Positions 1 through 8,520 of a stretch of 64,000 nucleotides of DNA are shown one piece after another (the first letter of the stretch is position 1; each line of letters starts with the position of its first letter). The notes beneath the pieces were generated by a model that had not been told where the DNA came from, searched no databases, and saw nothing but the letters and a program-made list of their open reading frames with translations. Location: the NCBI GenBank assembly GCA_037191015.1, contig JBBCKD010000001.1, forward strand, positions 367,480 to 431,479. The letters are read 5' to 3'. The position numbers and the translations under genes are program-made. The stretch is from Ravibacter sp037191015. GTDB taxonomy: Bacteria > Bacteroidota > Bacteroidia > Cytophagales > Spirosomataceae.

Positions 1-128
1 TCCTTTGCCTTATAGAGATAGCTGCTGCGAAAATGGCTACAAAGAACTCAGCTTTTTTTGAGGAGGTAGCGGGCAGGGAGTGATTTACGCCCCGGAAGGG
101 CCCTTTTTGAGCCTGGGTTCAGGAGTAG

Positions 129-812
129 CTAAAGAAGCAAGAGCACAAAAATCAAGACCAGGATGAGCAGCTGATCTTTCACTTTAGCCAGGGAAGACTG
201 GAGGATAGCCAACGACCGGTAAAGCATCACGCGGGCCGACTTTACCTTGCCCATACCCATGATCTCCGCAATCTCTTTGTAGGAAAATCCTTCGTAGAAA
301 TATAGCAGGATACTTTCCCGCTGCTTCCTGGTAAGCCTCTGGCAGGCCATATGGATGAGCCTCTCCCTTTCTGCGGCAAGGTGATCGGTGATCATACTGC
401 TCTCCTGCGAGCATATGATCTCAAAACCCCCTTCATTCTGCCCGCTTATTTCTTCTGCCCGGTTAATCCTTTCCTTTGCTATTTTCCGCAGCAGCTTCCG
501 TTTCAGCGATACAAATAAATAAGCCTTTATGGAATGGACATCTGCAAGGTTATTCCTGTTCCTGATCAGGTCAATGAATAGATCCTGGATACAGTCCTGC
601 ACGAATTGCTCATCGCCGACAATCTGGCAACCATAGTTGAAGAGTTGATCGGCATACCGGCGATAAATATACGAAAGTGCTGCATCGCTTCCCTCCTTAA
701 AGTCAACCCAGATTTCCTCTTCAGGCTTACCCGGATCAGGGGAACCGGAATTTTCAGATGCCTTTAATGGCCTCAGAGTAAAGTCCCGGTCCGGATTCCG
801 ATATTTGCTCAT
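129..812 (-). CDS. ECF RNA polymerase sigma factor (sigma-70 family, Bacteroidota type)
   Basis: Predicted alternative sigma factor of 227 aa. Region 2 is visible around residues 40-110 (SDAALSYIYRRYADQLFNYG, then the QDCIQDLFIDL core-binding stretch). Region 4 lies around residues 155-205, with a helix-turn-helix reading YKEIAEIMGMGKVKSARVML. About 35 residues precede region 2, a longer N-terminus than in the other sigma factors here. The protein ends in a strongly hydrophobic tail (LLILVLIFVLLLL), a feature shared by the other three sigma factors in the window. No FecR gene follows inside the window: the 128 bases downstream carry no convincing start codon, so a partner, if any, lies beyond the left edge. 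Family call is firm; the regulated locus is unknown. Confidence 0.9.
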   Translation of the reverse strand: MSKYRNPDRDFTLRPLKASENSGSPDPGKPEEEIWVDFKEGSDAALSYIYRRYADQLFNYGCQIVGDEQFVQDCIQDLFIDLIRNRNNLADVHSIKAYLFVSLKRKLLRKIAKERINRAEEISGQNEGGFEIICSQESSMITDHLAAERERLIHMACQRLTRKQRESILLYFYEGFSYKEIAEIMGMGKVKSARVMLYRSLAILQSSLAKVKDQLLILVLIFVLLLL

Positions 813-894
813 TACAGGGTTGCGATGATTACAACGGTCGATTCGCGATTAAATACTGAAACCGGTTTAATAAGCTGATCATTTTTTGTATCTA

Positions 895-2307
895 CTACCT
901 GATCACCCTGGTGCTTCCTCCTTTCTCCAGGGAAATATCTACAGGCTGGTTCGTCTTCCAGGCGCCTCTCGTAAAATCGGGGATATCGACCGAGCCTGAC
1001 CGCCTGGCCACCGATTCTTTGCTCAGCGGCACTATTGAGCTCCAAGAAGCGGCATCATAACAATCCTGGTCCAGCGGCAACCCGTTACGAAGGCAATCGA
1101 TCAGCCGCCAGTTCATCAGGAAGTCGGCGCCTCCGTGGCCTCCTGCCTCCTTTGCGAATTCACCAAACTTCCGGACAATGGCAGGGTTGTACTTTTCTTC
1201 CAGCATTTTAAATTCTTCCGGTTTAATCCAGTCGTGCCCGACTGAAATCCGGGCAGGCTCGGGCCACTTCAGGGCTGCCGCTTTGGTACCGCTTATCTTG
1301 TGGATCCTGGAATATACGTTGGGGGAAGTAATGTCATATTGCAGCATGATGGTCCTTCCCTTTGCCGTCCGGATCGTGGAAGTGTTCATATTCCCGTTAA
1401 AAGGCTTATCCACGTATTCCCTGTAAGCATCGTCGGTTGCAGCCAGCTTCCTGACCATTTCATTTTTCTGGAAATCCCTGCCTGATACCGAAACGATAAA
1501 ATCCATTTTGTCGCCGCGGTTAATATCCATTACCTGGCAAACCGGCCCCAGCCCGTGAGTCGGATAGAGGTTACCGCTCGGACCGATGGATGCTTTCAGA
1601 CGCCACATATCCCAGACATTTTTATTGAAGACAAGACCCATCAGCGGGTGAATATAAGCACCCTCGCAATGTACGATTTCCCCGAAAAAGCCCTGTCGCG
1701 CCATATTCAGGGTCAGCAGCTCAAAAAAGTCGTAACAGGTATTTTCCGCCATCATGCAGTGCTTCCGGGTTCTTTCGGATGTTTCGACGAGCTGCCAGCA
1801 TTCTTCGATCGTGATTGCTGCCGGAACCTCTATTGCCACGTGCTTATGGTGCTCCATTGCGTAAACCGCCATAGGTGCATGCATATCCCATGGTGTTGAG
1901 ATATAAATCAGATCTATATCGTCCCGGTCGCACATTTTCTTCCAGGCTTCCTTGTGGCCGGTATAAATTTCAGGCGTAAAACCGGTACCTTCCAGCTTTT
2001 TCCGGGCCCGCTCTATTTTACCCGGCACCAGGTCGCACAACCCTTTTATTTCGACCCCTTCCAGGAGGCTGGTTGCAGAAACGTGCGCCATTCCCCTTCC
2101 AAGCCCTATAAAACCAATGCGGACAGTTTCCATTTCAGGAGCGGCATATCCGCACATATTGAATGCCGGGGCGTCCTGCCGCCGGTCGCCGCCGGTCTCT
2201 GCTTTTACGACAGATCCGGGTTTATCAGGCGACAGCAGCGGGATGCCCGCTAAACCGGCGCCTGCCAGAGCGCCGCGTTTGATAAAGTTCCTGCGATTGC
2301 TTTTCAT
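895..2307 (-). CDS. Gfo/Idh/MocA-family protein, GH109-like (alpha-N-acetylgalactosaminidase type)
   Basis: Exported NAD-dependent protein of 470 aa. The start MKSNRRNFIKRGALAGAGLA is a twin-arginine signal followed by a small-residue stretch. A Rossmann fold follows (VRIGFIGLGRGMAHV near residue 62). It carries AIEVPAAITIEECW in place of the EKP motif of ordinary Gfo/Idh dehydrogenases, then YPTHGLGPVCQVMDINRG and a GGHGGADF motif near the C-terminus. These are shared with GH109 enzymes, which cleave alpha-N-acetylgalactosamine by an NAD-dependent redox mechanism. Length fits GH109. It is the last gene of the 11561-to-895 run, 50 bases after the aldolase gene. Membership of the GH109-like group is well supported; substrate (GalNAc or another sugar) is inference. 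Confidence 0.85.
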   Translation of the reverse strand: MKSNRRNFIKRGALAGAGLAGIPLLSPDKPGSVVKAETGGDRRQDAPAFNMCGYAAPEMETVRIGFIGLGRGMAHVSATSLLEGVEIKGLCDLVPGKIERARKKLEGTGFTPEIYTGHKEAWKKMCDRDDIDLIYISTPWDMHAPMAVYAMEHHKHVAIEVPAAITIEECWQLVETSERTRKHCMMAENTCYDFFELLTLNMARQGFFGEIVHCEGAYIHPLMGLVFNKNVWDMWRLKASIGPSGNLYPTHGLGPVCQVMDINRGDKMDFIVSVSGRDFQKNEMVRKLAATDDAYREYVDKPFNGNMNTSTIRTAKGRTIMLQYDITSPNVYSRIHKISGTKAAALKWPEPARISVGHDWIKPEEFKMLEEKYNPAIVRKFGEFAKEAGGHGGADFLMNWRLIDCLRNGLPLDQDCYDAASWSSIVPLSKESVARRSGSVDIPDFTRGAWKTNQPVDISLEKGGSTRVIR

Positions 2308-2357
2308 TTATATAGGATTTGTAATTCGTTGATTATAAAGCTGTTTTTTTTCTTTTT

Positions 2358-3296
2358 TTACATATCATAGGCAAAGCTGTTTTCCACCAGTCTGACAATT
2401 CTTGAATTGAGCTCCCTGACGTAGGAGACCGTGGAAGGGTCCGGCCTGTAGGCAATTTTCCGAACGATGTTATTCCGGAGCACACCACGCGCGGTCAATA
2501 GCTCCTTCTCTATGTAGTGGAAAAGCTCCATGTTCTGTAGGGAAAAAAATACCTGGGGCATGACCTTCTCAAACAGGTCGAAGGCTTTGTCCTTTTCCCC
2601 GTTTTTTCTATGGTCAAAAACCTTTTGCAATATGTCGGACACCCCCAGGCCTGGCATTACGCCGGCAATGCCTACCGGGATCAATTCGAGCATATACAGG
2701 CCTCCCCAGCCTTCGAACAACCCTACTCTGCCGTCGGTGCCTTTGATTATTTCTTCAAATTTTGCAGCGCATAACGGTTCTTCCAGCTTCAGATATTTAA
2801 AGTTGGGGTACTTTTCCACCAATTTCCGGATCAGGCCCACACTCATCGAAGCGCCGCCCGGATTGAAATCCTGTATCAAAACCGGCGTACCCGATAAGGC
2901 TTGCAGGAAATCCGACAGGTAATCGTACAATGCATATTCCGGCAGATCAAAAATGCGGGGTACCGCCAGCGAGATCACATCGGCGCCTGCTTCCACATTC
3001 GCCTGCGCCAGCTTCACCGCTATTTTTAAAGCCGGGTGGTTCGATTGCGCCACAACCTTCATACGCCCCGCCGCCTGGTCTACCGCGATCCGCACCACCT
3101 GCAGCTTTTCATCGTCCGTTAACTTATAGAATTCGCTCGCATAGGCCGGTAGGCACGCCGCTTCGATCCCGCTGGAGACCGCGAAGTCGATCAGGCTTCT
3201 CAGACCGTCTTCATCAATTTCTTCCTTTAGGGTGAATGGCGTCGGAATAATCGGGACGATCCCGCTTAGATCTTTCTCATTATTCATTTTTGACAA
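2358..3296 (-). CDS. Dihydrodipicolinate synthase / N-acetylneuraminate lyase family aldolase
   Basis: Cytosolic class I aldolase of the DapA/NanA TIM-barrel family, 312 aa (usual 290-310). The N-terminus LSGIVPIIPTPFT is the typical first strand. The Schiff-base lysine is K170 in FKYLKLEEP. The conserved tyrosine motif (YN.P in DapA and NanA) is replaced by IQDFNPGG at residues 141-148, so the catalytic tyrosine is not at its usual place. The family cleaves or condenses pyruvate with an aldehyde: sialic acid lyase, dihydrodipicolinate synthase, 2-keto-3-deoxy acid aldolases and dehydratases. With an AGE epimerase, MFS permease and BNR propeller in the same block, a NanA-like or keto-deoxy-acid role is plausible, but the altered motif argues against simply calling it NanA. 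Confidence 0.85.
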   Translation of the reverse strand: MSKMNNEKDLSGIVPIIPTPFTLKEEIDEDGLRSLIDFAVSSGIEAACLPAYASEFYKLTDDEKLQVVRIAVDQAAGRMKVVAQSNHPALKIAVKLAQANVEAGADVISLAVPRIFDLPEYALYDYLSDFLQALSGTPVLIQDFNPGGASMSVGLIRKLVEKYPNFKYLKLEEPLCAAKFEEIIKGTDGRVGLFEGWGGLYMLELIPVGIAGVMPGLGVSDILQKVFDHRKNGEKDKAFDLFEKVMPQVFFSLQNMELFHYIEKELLTARGVLRNNIVRKIAYRPDPSTVSYVRELNSRIVRLVENSFAYDM

Positions 3297-3349
3297 CTTT
3301 TAGGTATTGCTTAAGCGATCTTCTCAATTGAAAACCTTATGTTCCCTTT

Positions 3350-3606
3350 TCATCTTGTATCATTCCTGCAGGCCCTGTCAATATCCTCACAGTCCGCATA
3401 GCCGTTCTCCACCAGGTGAAATGCCTCGCGCATCATGGCATACATCAGCCGGTTGGTGATCCCGATATCCGCTGCTCCGCTTCTCCGGGATCATTCGCAG
3501 ACCTGATCAATGACGTTACCTTATGGCCATGCGACAGGATGCACGTGGCGATGCTGCTCCCCATTAACCCCGGGCCTACGATACCGATGTGGGTTTTGTC
3601 GTTCAT
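3350..3606 (-). pseudogene. Remnant of a 3-hydroxyacyl-CoA dehydrogenase family gene
   Basis: Two out-of-frame pieces of one family survive. From the ATG at 3606 a 53-codon frame (stop at 3445) encodes a perfect NAD-binding start, HIGIVGPGLMGSSIATCILS. A second frame ending at a stop at 3350 encodes GITNRLMYAMMREAFHLVEN followed by GYADCEDIDRACRND, the opening of the C-terminal 3HCDH domain. An intact member has roughly 300 residues; most of the NAD domain and the end of the C-domain are missing, so the gene suffered an internal deletion with a frame change. It sits 8 bases from the metallophosphoesterase end and 53 bases before the aldolase start, in operon position. Its old role may have been L-gulonate or hydroxyacid dehydrogenation; that is inference. 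Confidence 0.8.
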
Positions 3607-3614
3607 TGCTGCAA

Positions 3615-4778
3615 TCAGCGTATATCATGTCTCTTTTCCCATACAGAGGTATCTATGGTTACGCCGTCGAGCGATTTGATCTCGACCTTCATAGGATAGC
3701 CTCTCTTAAATGTCAGTAATATGTACCCGTGAACAGGATGAAGCATCTTTGAGTACGGATCGGCGGCGATGTTGCCGGGTACCAACGAAGTGTTAAAGTA
3801 TGGGAAGCCATCAACTTCAGCCCGTTCGGAAAAATGGCCATATCCTGTAATGACAGCGGTACCCTTTTGAAAAAGCTGCCCCCATTCTCCGTTCTCCTGC
3901 GCCCGGATGGAGCCGTTCCTTTCATTTTGCAGGGTAATTTTAAAGTCTTCCGGGTAGAGCTGAATCATCTTCCTATACCATTCAAATTGCGCTGACCCGC
4001 GACGGAAATCGTGGCATGTCTGCCAGGTAGTCCCGAAATCTGAGATATGGTTAATGTCAAGGGCAAAAAATGTCACGTTGAAATCCGGGATCCTGAAATG
4101 CCACTTCCATTCATCGTCCGGAAGCTCGAAAAACCTCCGGTAGGCAGTCGCATCGATATCGTACGAAGTGATTTCAGGAAATCTTGTGCCCCGGGGCCGG
4201 ATTTCCTTATCATGATTGCCTAAAACCGGCATGAAGGGGATTGAGCCGAACAATTGCTGCTGGGCAGCGATCAGCCGCGAATAGGGCTTTACGCAATCCT
4301 TTACGCCCGGACCGCAAAGTGTATGAAAATCCGTTATGTTGTCTCCGCAGGTTATGAACAGGTGCGGATTGTCGCTGATGATCGCCGAGAGGTCGGCTTT
4401 GTCGGAATATCCTGCCAGGTTGGCTACTACGGCCACGCGAAGCTCATTCGGGCCGGAGGGATACGCCTTAAACGTCTTATCAGCCGATACCTGGCTGCCG
4501 GTTTTCACCATGAAATGGTAGGTAACATCCTTTTCGTCTAACGGAATTTCGATGCGATGAATGCTTACCGTTTCATTTACCTTAATATGCTGCCCGTATC
4601 GGGTATCGGTGCCGAAATAAACTTCGGAATTACCCGGCTCCTTGCTTTCCCAATTGATTACAATGCGGGAGGGGTCGTTGGTTTTATGTGTAAGCCAGAT
4701 GGTCGTGATCTGAGATAAAGCAATGCGATGGTTTGTAAGCGCGAACGCCAGAATGACAAGTGCTGAAAATAGCTTCAT
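3615..4778 (-). CDS. Secreted metallophosphoesterase-family protein with N-terminal Fn3-like domain
   Basis: About 387 aa from the chosen start (MKLFSALVIL, a signal peptide); a start six codons earlier at 4796 is also possible. In the longer numbering residues 32-110 resemble the fibronectin-like domain of purple acid phosphatases (WESKEPGNSEVYFGTDTRYG). A calcineurin-like fold follows with GDN at 151-153, GNHD at 193-196 and a later GYGHFSER. The first metal motif (normally D-x-H) reads ANLAG at about 125-129, so a key aspartate and histidine are absent. Likely periplasmic. Ninety-four bases separate it from the Gfo/Idh gene upstream, and the decayed dehydrogenase follows. Phosphoesterase fold is firm; activity and substrate are uncertain because motif I is lost. 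Confidence 0.8.
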   Translation of the reverse strand: MKLFSALVILAFALTNHRIALSQITTIWLTHKTNDPSRIVINWESKEPGNSEVYFGTDTRYGQHIKVNETVSIHRIEIPLDEKDVTYHFMVKTGSQVSADKTFKAYPSGPNELRVAVVANLAGYSDKADLSAIISDNPHLFITCGDNITDFHTLCGPGVKDCVKPYSRLIAAQQQLFGSIPFMPVLGNHDKEIRPRGTRFPEITSYDIDATAYRRFFELPDDEWKWHFRIPDFNVTFFALDINHISDFGTTWQTCHDFRRGSAQFEWYRKMIQLYPEDFKITLQNERNGSIRAQENGEWGQLFQKGTAVITGYGHFSERAEVDGFPYFNTSLVPGNIAADPYSKMLHPVHGYILLTFKRGYPMKVEIKSLDGVTIDTSVWEKRHDIR

Positions 4779-4890
4779 CGTACTATCAAAAAACATTCAT
4801 GGTTAAGCAACGCCTGCAATGACGAGATTGAAGCAGGGCAGGCGTTATCATTATAGAGTCGGTCGATACTGAAACGGCTACAAAAATTTC

Positions 4891-6225
4891 TTACTTCTTT
4901 GGTTTCTCCCAATCCCGGTCGTTAGCGCCGAGCCAGGAAGGGTGGCCGGTACCTCCGGCAAAACGGAGCTTCACGGGATCCCATTTAATGGCTGCCCGGT
5001 TGAAATAAAGCTGGTTGATCAGGTGGCAGCTAATGGCGGTGCGGCCGCCGATTTGCTCATTGGCGACCGGCTTCGAGCGGCTTTTAACACATGCCAGGAA
5101 ATCATCGGTATGCGATGTGCTCTCATATAGCCTGACTTTTGCAGATTTCAAAAATGCTTCTTCTGCCTTCTGAACCTCCGCGGCGCATGTAGTGTCCGGA
5201 TTTTTCTCGCGGGTTACAAATTCGGCTACCGTCTTTCTCTTAACGATCAGCTTAAACCGTCCCCGGTTAGCCATCACTTCCCCATCGCTGCCATAGAAAT
5301 GAACGCCAAAGCTGTCGGGCTCTGGTCCCTTATGTAGGAGGGTAACGCGGTTAGGGTAAATCAGCGCCGCCCTTTCATCTATCAGCCGGATTTCAACCGG
5401 CCCGCTGTCGTCCATATCCAGTCCCCATTGCGCTATATCCAGGTGGTGGGCGCCCCAATCCCCGACACTGCCCGTACCATATTCTTTATACGCTCTCCAC
5501 AGAGGATAGAAATCGTGCACGCCACGCGGACTTAAAATTGAATTGTACGGACGTAGCGGGGCAGGCCCCAGCCACATGTTCCAGTCCAATCCCGGCTCCA
5601 TAGCCTCTTCCCCGAGCAGGCAGGGCTGGGGCGGGTCACCAAACCTGCACTCCACACGGTCAATATCACCGATGCACCCGTTGCGTACCAGCTCCGCGGC
5701 GATCCGGAATTCCTTCATCGAGCGCTGCTGTGAGCCCGTCTGTACGATACGCTTGTTTTTACTCACCGCCTTCATCACCTCGATCGACTCCCTGATGCTG
5801 TGTGTCAGCGGCTTCTCACAGTATACATCCTTCCCGTTCCTGACAGCGGATAGAATATTGGCTGCGTGCCAGTGATCCGGAGTGGCAATGCAGACCGTAT
5901 CGATATCTTTTCGCTCCATCATCTCGCGGTAGTCGCCGTATTCCTTACAATCGATGGCTCCCTTCTCTTTGTTATCGGCATAGAACTGACGAACCCTCTG
6001 TTGCGCATGCATCCGCCGGTTGGTATCTACGTCGCAGACTGCCAGAACCTGGGTAGCGGGCAGGAACTTAGAGATCAGGTAATGGGACTGCTTCCCGGCG
6101 CCTACGAAGCCCATGGTGATACGGTCGCTGGGCGGATTTGACCACACGCGTGACGGAATGATGAAAGGCGCTGCCATTGCCGAAGCGGTAATCTTTTTTA
6201 CGAAGTCTCGTCTGCTTGTCTTCAT
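4891..6225 (-). CDS. Gfo/Idh/MocA family oxidoreductase, Tat-exported
   Basis: NAD(P)-dependent dehydrogenase of 444 aa. It begins with a twin-arginine signal (MKTSRRDFVKKITASAMAAP), then a Rossmann fold (RITMGFVGAGKQSHYL), the family EKP motif in DVYCEKPLTHS near residue 133, and a C-terminal alpha/beta domain containing GTGSVGDWGAHHLDIAQWGL. This GDWG.H.LD arrangement is typical of the exported Bacteroidota and Planctomycetes subgroup found in sugar-degradation loci. It overlaps the upstream MFS gene by 4 bases, so the two are translationally coupled. It is distinct from the GH109-like protein of the same operon, which lacks the EKP motif. The oxidised sugar cannot be told from sequence. 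Confidence 0.88.
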   Translation of the reverse strand: MKTSRRDFVKKITASAMAAPFIIPSRVWSNPPSDRITMGFVGAGKQSHYLISKFLPATQVLAVCDVDTNRRMHAQQRVRQFYADNKEKGAIDCKEYGDYREMMERKDIDTVCIATPDHWHAANILSAVRNGKDVYCEKPLTHSIRESIEVMKAVSKNKRIVQTGSQQRSMKEFRIAAELVRNGCIGDIDRVECRFGDPPQPCLLGEEAMEPGLDWNMWLGPAPLRPYNSILSPRGVHDFYPLWRAYKEYGTGSVGDWGAHHLDIAQWGLDMDDSGPVEIRLIDERAALIYPNRVTLLHKGPEPDSFGVHFYGSDGEVMANRGRFKLIVKRKTVAEFVTREKNPDTTCAAEVQKAEEAFLKSAKVRLYESTSHTDDFLACVKSRSKPVANEQIGGRTAISCHLINQLYFNRAAIKWDPVKLRFAGGTGHPSWLGANDRDWEKPKK

Positions 6226-7463
6226 AGCGCTAAATTTTGCCTGTCCTGGTTTTTTAAATAATCGGCTTCAAAAAAATACTTATAGGCTACGATCAACAGG
6301 ATTCCCGATAATACCCAAACGACCGCGAGAACCGAAATCCCGAAAGAAAGCCCCAATACCGGCTTCAGGTAACCCAAAATCAACGGTGCGAAGGATCCGG
6401 CTGCAAACCCTATCGTGATCATGATCCCCGAAGCGGAAGAATGGAATTTTTCAGGAATGACATCATATAAAATCGCATAAGTATTTGCATCGAAAAATGC
6501 ACGCGCAAATCCAAACCCGGCAAACCCGATATAGACAGCCATCAGAGTGGCGGAGCTGCCGATCAGCACAATGAAGGGGGCGGCCAGGAAAAGTCCGGCT
6601 CCCTGCATCAATAGCCGTATTGCCGGCTTCCTGCCGGCCAGCCTGTCAGAGTATTTCCCGGCAATCAGGATCCCGGTAAACGCAGACAAATGCGTGTAAA
6701 ACATTGAATTAAAGCCGGCCATGGAAAGGCTCATGCCGAATTTTTCATACAGGTAGGTAGGCGTCCACGTCAGGTATCCCACCAGCACAAAAATGAGCCC
6801 GCAAAAAGCAATCGTAAGGGATAAGGCTGTAGGTGTCCGGAAAATTACTTTTACAGCCTCTGAAAAGCTGACGCCTTCCGGGGCATTCGCCTGCTCTGAA
6901 AACCTGTTGTCCTTCAGCCTGAATACAAGCACCAAACCATGTACCAGACCGACAGCGCCAAAAATGTAGAAAGCGTTTCGCCAGCCGTACCTCTCGCCGA
7001 TATAGCCGGCCAGGTAGCTGCTCACGATCACTCCTACATAATACGAAGTCTGGTGGATGGACATGGCAAACGCCCTGGTGCTTTTATGATAGCCTGCAAG
7101 CAACGAATAGTTTGCCGGGGCAAAAAAAGCCTCGCCGCCTCCTGTCGCGATGCTCCGCATCACAACCAGCATCCATACGCTGCTGCTCAGGCCCGTCAGC
7201 ATCGTCGCCACACTCCAGAACAGGATACTTCCCACGATGATCCATTTCCGGTTGTATACGTCGCCGATGTATCCGGACAAGGGAACAAGCAACGCAAACG
7301 TAAGATTAAAGATGGTGGCTATCAGGCCGATCTGCATATCGGTCAAATGCAGATCGGCCTTTATTAACGGCAGTACCACATTGAATACCTGCCTGTCGGC
7401 CTGGTTTACAAAATATGCAACCCACAGCAATGCCAGTACTTCCCATTTATAGCTTTCTTTCAT
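6222..7463 (-). CDS. MFS transporter (sugar acid / anion:cation symporter type)
   Basis: Inner-membrane permease of 413 aa with 12 predicted hydrophobic segments. The start MKESYKWEVLALLWVAYFVN followed by QADRQVFNVVLPLI is the first helix with the D-R-Q pattern seen in hexuronate, sialate and galactonate permeases of the anion:cation symporter group. The cytoplasmic loop after helix 2 reads GYIGDVYNRKW, the MFS signature. It overlaps both neighbours by 4 bases (epimerase at 7460-7463, Gfo/Idh at 6222-6225), so it belongs to one operon with them. A NanT-like or uronate-uptake role would suit the surrounding aldolase and AGE epimerase, but substrate is inference. Confidence 0.87.
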   Translation of the reverse strand: MKESYKWEVLALLWVAYFVNQADRQVFNVVLPLIKADLHLTDMQIGLIATIFNLTFALLVPLSGYIGDVYNRKWIIVGSILFWSVATMLTGLSSSVWMLVVMRSIATGGGEAFFAPANYSLLAGYHKSTRAFAMSIHQTSYYVGVIVSSYLAGYIGERYGWRNAFYIFGAVGLVHGLVLVFRLKDNRFSEQANAPEGVSFSEAVKVIFRTPTALSLTIAFCGLIFVLVGYLTWTPTYLYEKFGMSLSMAGFNSMFYTHLSAFTGILIAGKYSDRLAGRKPAIRLLMQGAGLFLAAPFIVLIGSSATLMAVYIGFAGFGFARAFFDANTYAILYDVIPEKFHSSASGIMITIGFAAGSFAPLILGYLKPVLGLSFGISVLAVVWVLSGILLIVAYKYFFEADYLKNQDRQNLAL

Positions 7464-8416
7464 TGCAAGCCTGTGTAGTCGTTGTCAAATAAATGCTTAA
7501 CGGCCTCCCGGACTGCCTGCAATGAGCTGTATCGCGGCTGGTAATCCATCAGCTTGCAGGCTTTTGCTATGCTGCAATTGGAGCTGTGGGCGATGTGGTC
7601 CCAGGTTGCCCGGGCGTCGCTTTCACTGACCGTATCCTTCCATTTTTCCCAGGGTAGAAACTTCAGCCTGACTTCCTGCCCGAACCAGGCCGCCATGCCT
7701 GCTGCATACTCCCGTAAGGTAAGCGCCTGTCCGGATACGATATGGAAGCTCTCGCCTACCACCCGGTTCCGGTTATTTATTGCCTGTACGAAAGCATGGG
7801 CAACATCATCTGCATGCACATGATGCAGCGTCTCCAAACCCAGATTCGGTAATATTACCTCCTCGCCGCATGCCAGTTTTTTAAACACTTCGGGATTAAA
7901 GTTCCCGGCAGGATTTAACGGCGCCCATCCGGGGCCGACCAGATGCCCCGGGTGTAAAATAGTGACAGGAAACCCTGTCTGACGGGCAACCGAAAGCAAG
8001 TATGACTCGCAGGCGGCTTTGTGAATGCCATACGCTCCCAAAGGCCTGCGTGGCTGCGTTTCGTCAGTAGGGACCTGTTCGCTATGGCCGTGCACCCAGA
8101 TGGTGCCTGCGCACAACAGGTGCTGTATCCGGCCCTTAAGCGCTTCCACGAGATCCTTCGCCTGGTTCTGGGTATAGCATATCATATCTATCACCACGTC
8201 GGGTTTTAATGCGAGCACCTGTTCGCCAAATAAATTTTTTTCATCTGACTCGACCCTGTCCATTACTACCTGACTTACCAGGTTCCAGGCGGGATGAGAT
8301 TGATACGGCGCCCTTTTCCGGCGACTGACTGACACCACTTCGTGCCCGGCCGATATCAATCGAGGTACCAGGAACGTACCGACATGCCCGGTGCCGCCTA
8401 TGATTACGATTCGCAT
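7460..8416 (-). CDS. NAD-dependent epimerase/dehydratase family protein (extended SDR)
   Basis: Start placed at MRIVIIGGTGHVGTFLVPRL, which opens directly into the G-x-x-G-x-x-G NAD-binding motif; a longer frame to 8470 adds 18 basic residues with no family support. About 318 aa, normal for the family. A later segment PLGAYGIHKAACESYLL contains the Y-x-x-x-K catalytic pair (YGIHK). It acts on a nucleotide sugar or free sugar by NAD-linked oxidation. The gene overlaps the downstream MFS gene by 4 bases and lies 104 bases after the double-SIS gene, a gap that holds an 8-bp inverted repeat (8463-8481). Substrate unknown. Confidence 0.85.
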   Translation of the reverse strand: MRIVIIGGTGHVGTFLVPRLISAGHEVVSVSRRKRAPYQSHPAWNLVSQVVMDRVESDEKNLFGEQVLALKPDVVIDMICYTQNQAKDLVEALKGRIQHLLCAGTIWVHGHSEQVPTDETQPRRPLGAYGIHKAACESYLLSVARQTGFPVTILHPGHLVGPGWAPLNPAGNFNPEVFKKLACGEEVILPNLGLETLHHVHADDVAHAFVQAINNRNRVVGESFHIVSGQALTLREYAAGMAAWFGQEVRLKFLPWEKWKDTVSESDARATWDHIAHSSNCSIAKACKLMDYQPRYSSLQAVREAVKHLFDNDYTGLQ

Positions 8417-8462
8417 CTGTATAAATGTAATAAGCTGGTTCTTAATTGATTTTGTCTTACGA

Positions 8463-8481
8463 ATTCGCAAGCATTGCGAAT
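8463..8481. repeat. Inverted repeat (ATTCGCAA-gca-TTGCGAAT) in operon gap
   Basis: Perfect 8-bp arms with a 3-base centre between the double-SIS gene (end 8521) and the epimerase start (8416). It has the size and symmetry of a repressor operator, but could also be an intercistronic mRNA hairpin. It has no run of T on either side, so it is not a classic terminator. Confidence 0.5.
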
Positions 8482-8520
8482 CTGCAAGGCTGCCGAACAG
8501 GCATCCTCTTATTGATCGTC

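Noticed and set aside
1..128. Possible start of a FecR gene downstream of the first sigma factor
   Set aside because: No ATG or FecR-like frame is visible on the minus strand before the edge.
812..895. Palindrome AAACCGGTTT as terminator
   Set aside because: Five-base arms with no loop and no T-tract; too weak to call.
2358..3296. Naming the aldolase nanA
   Set aside because: The catalytic tyrosine motif is altered, so only the family is claimed.
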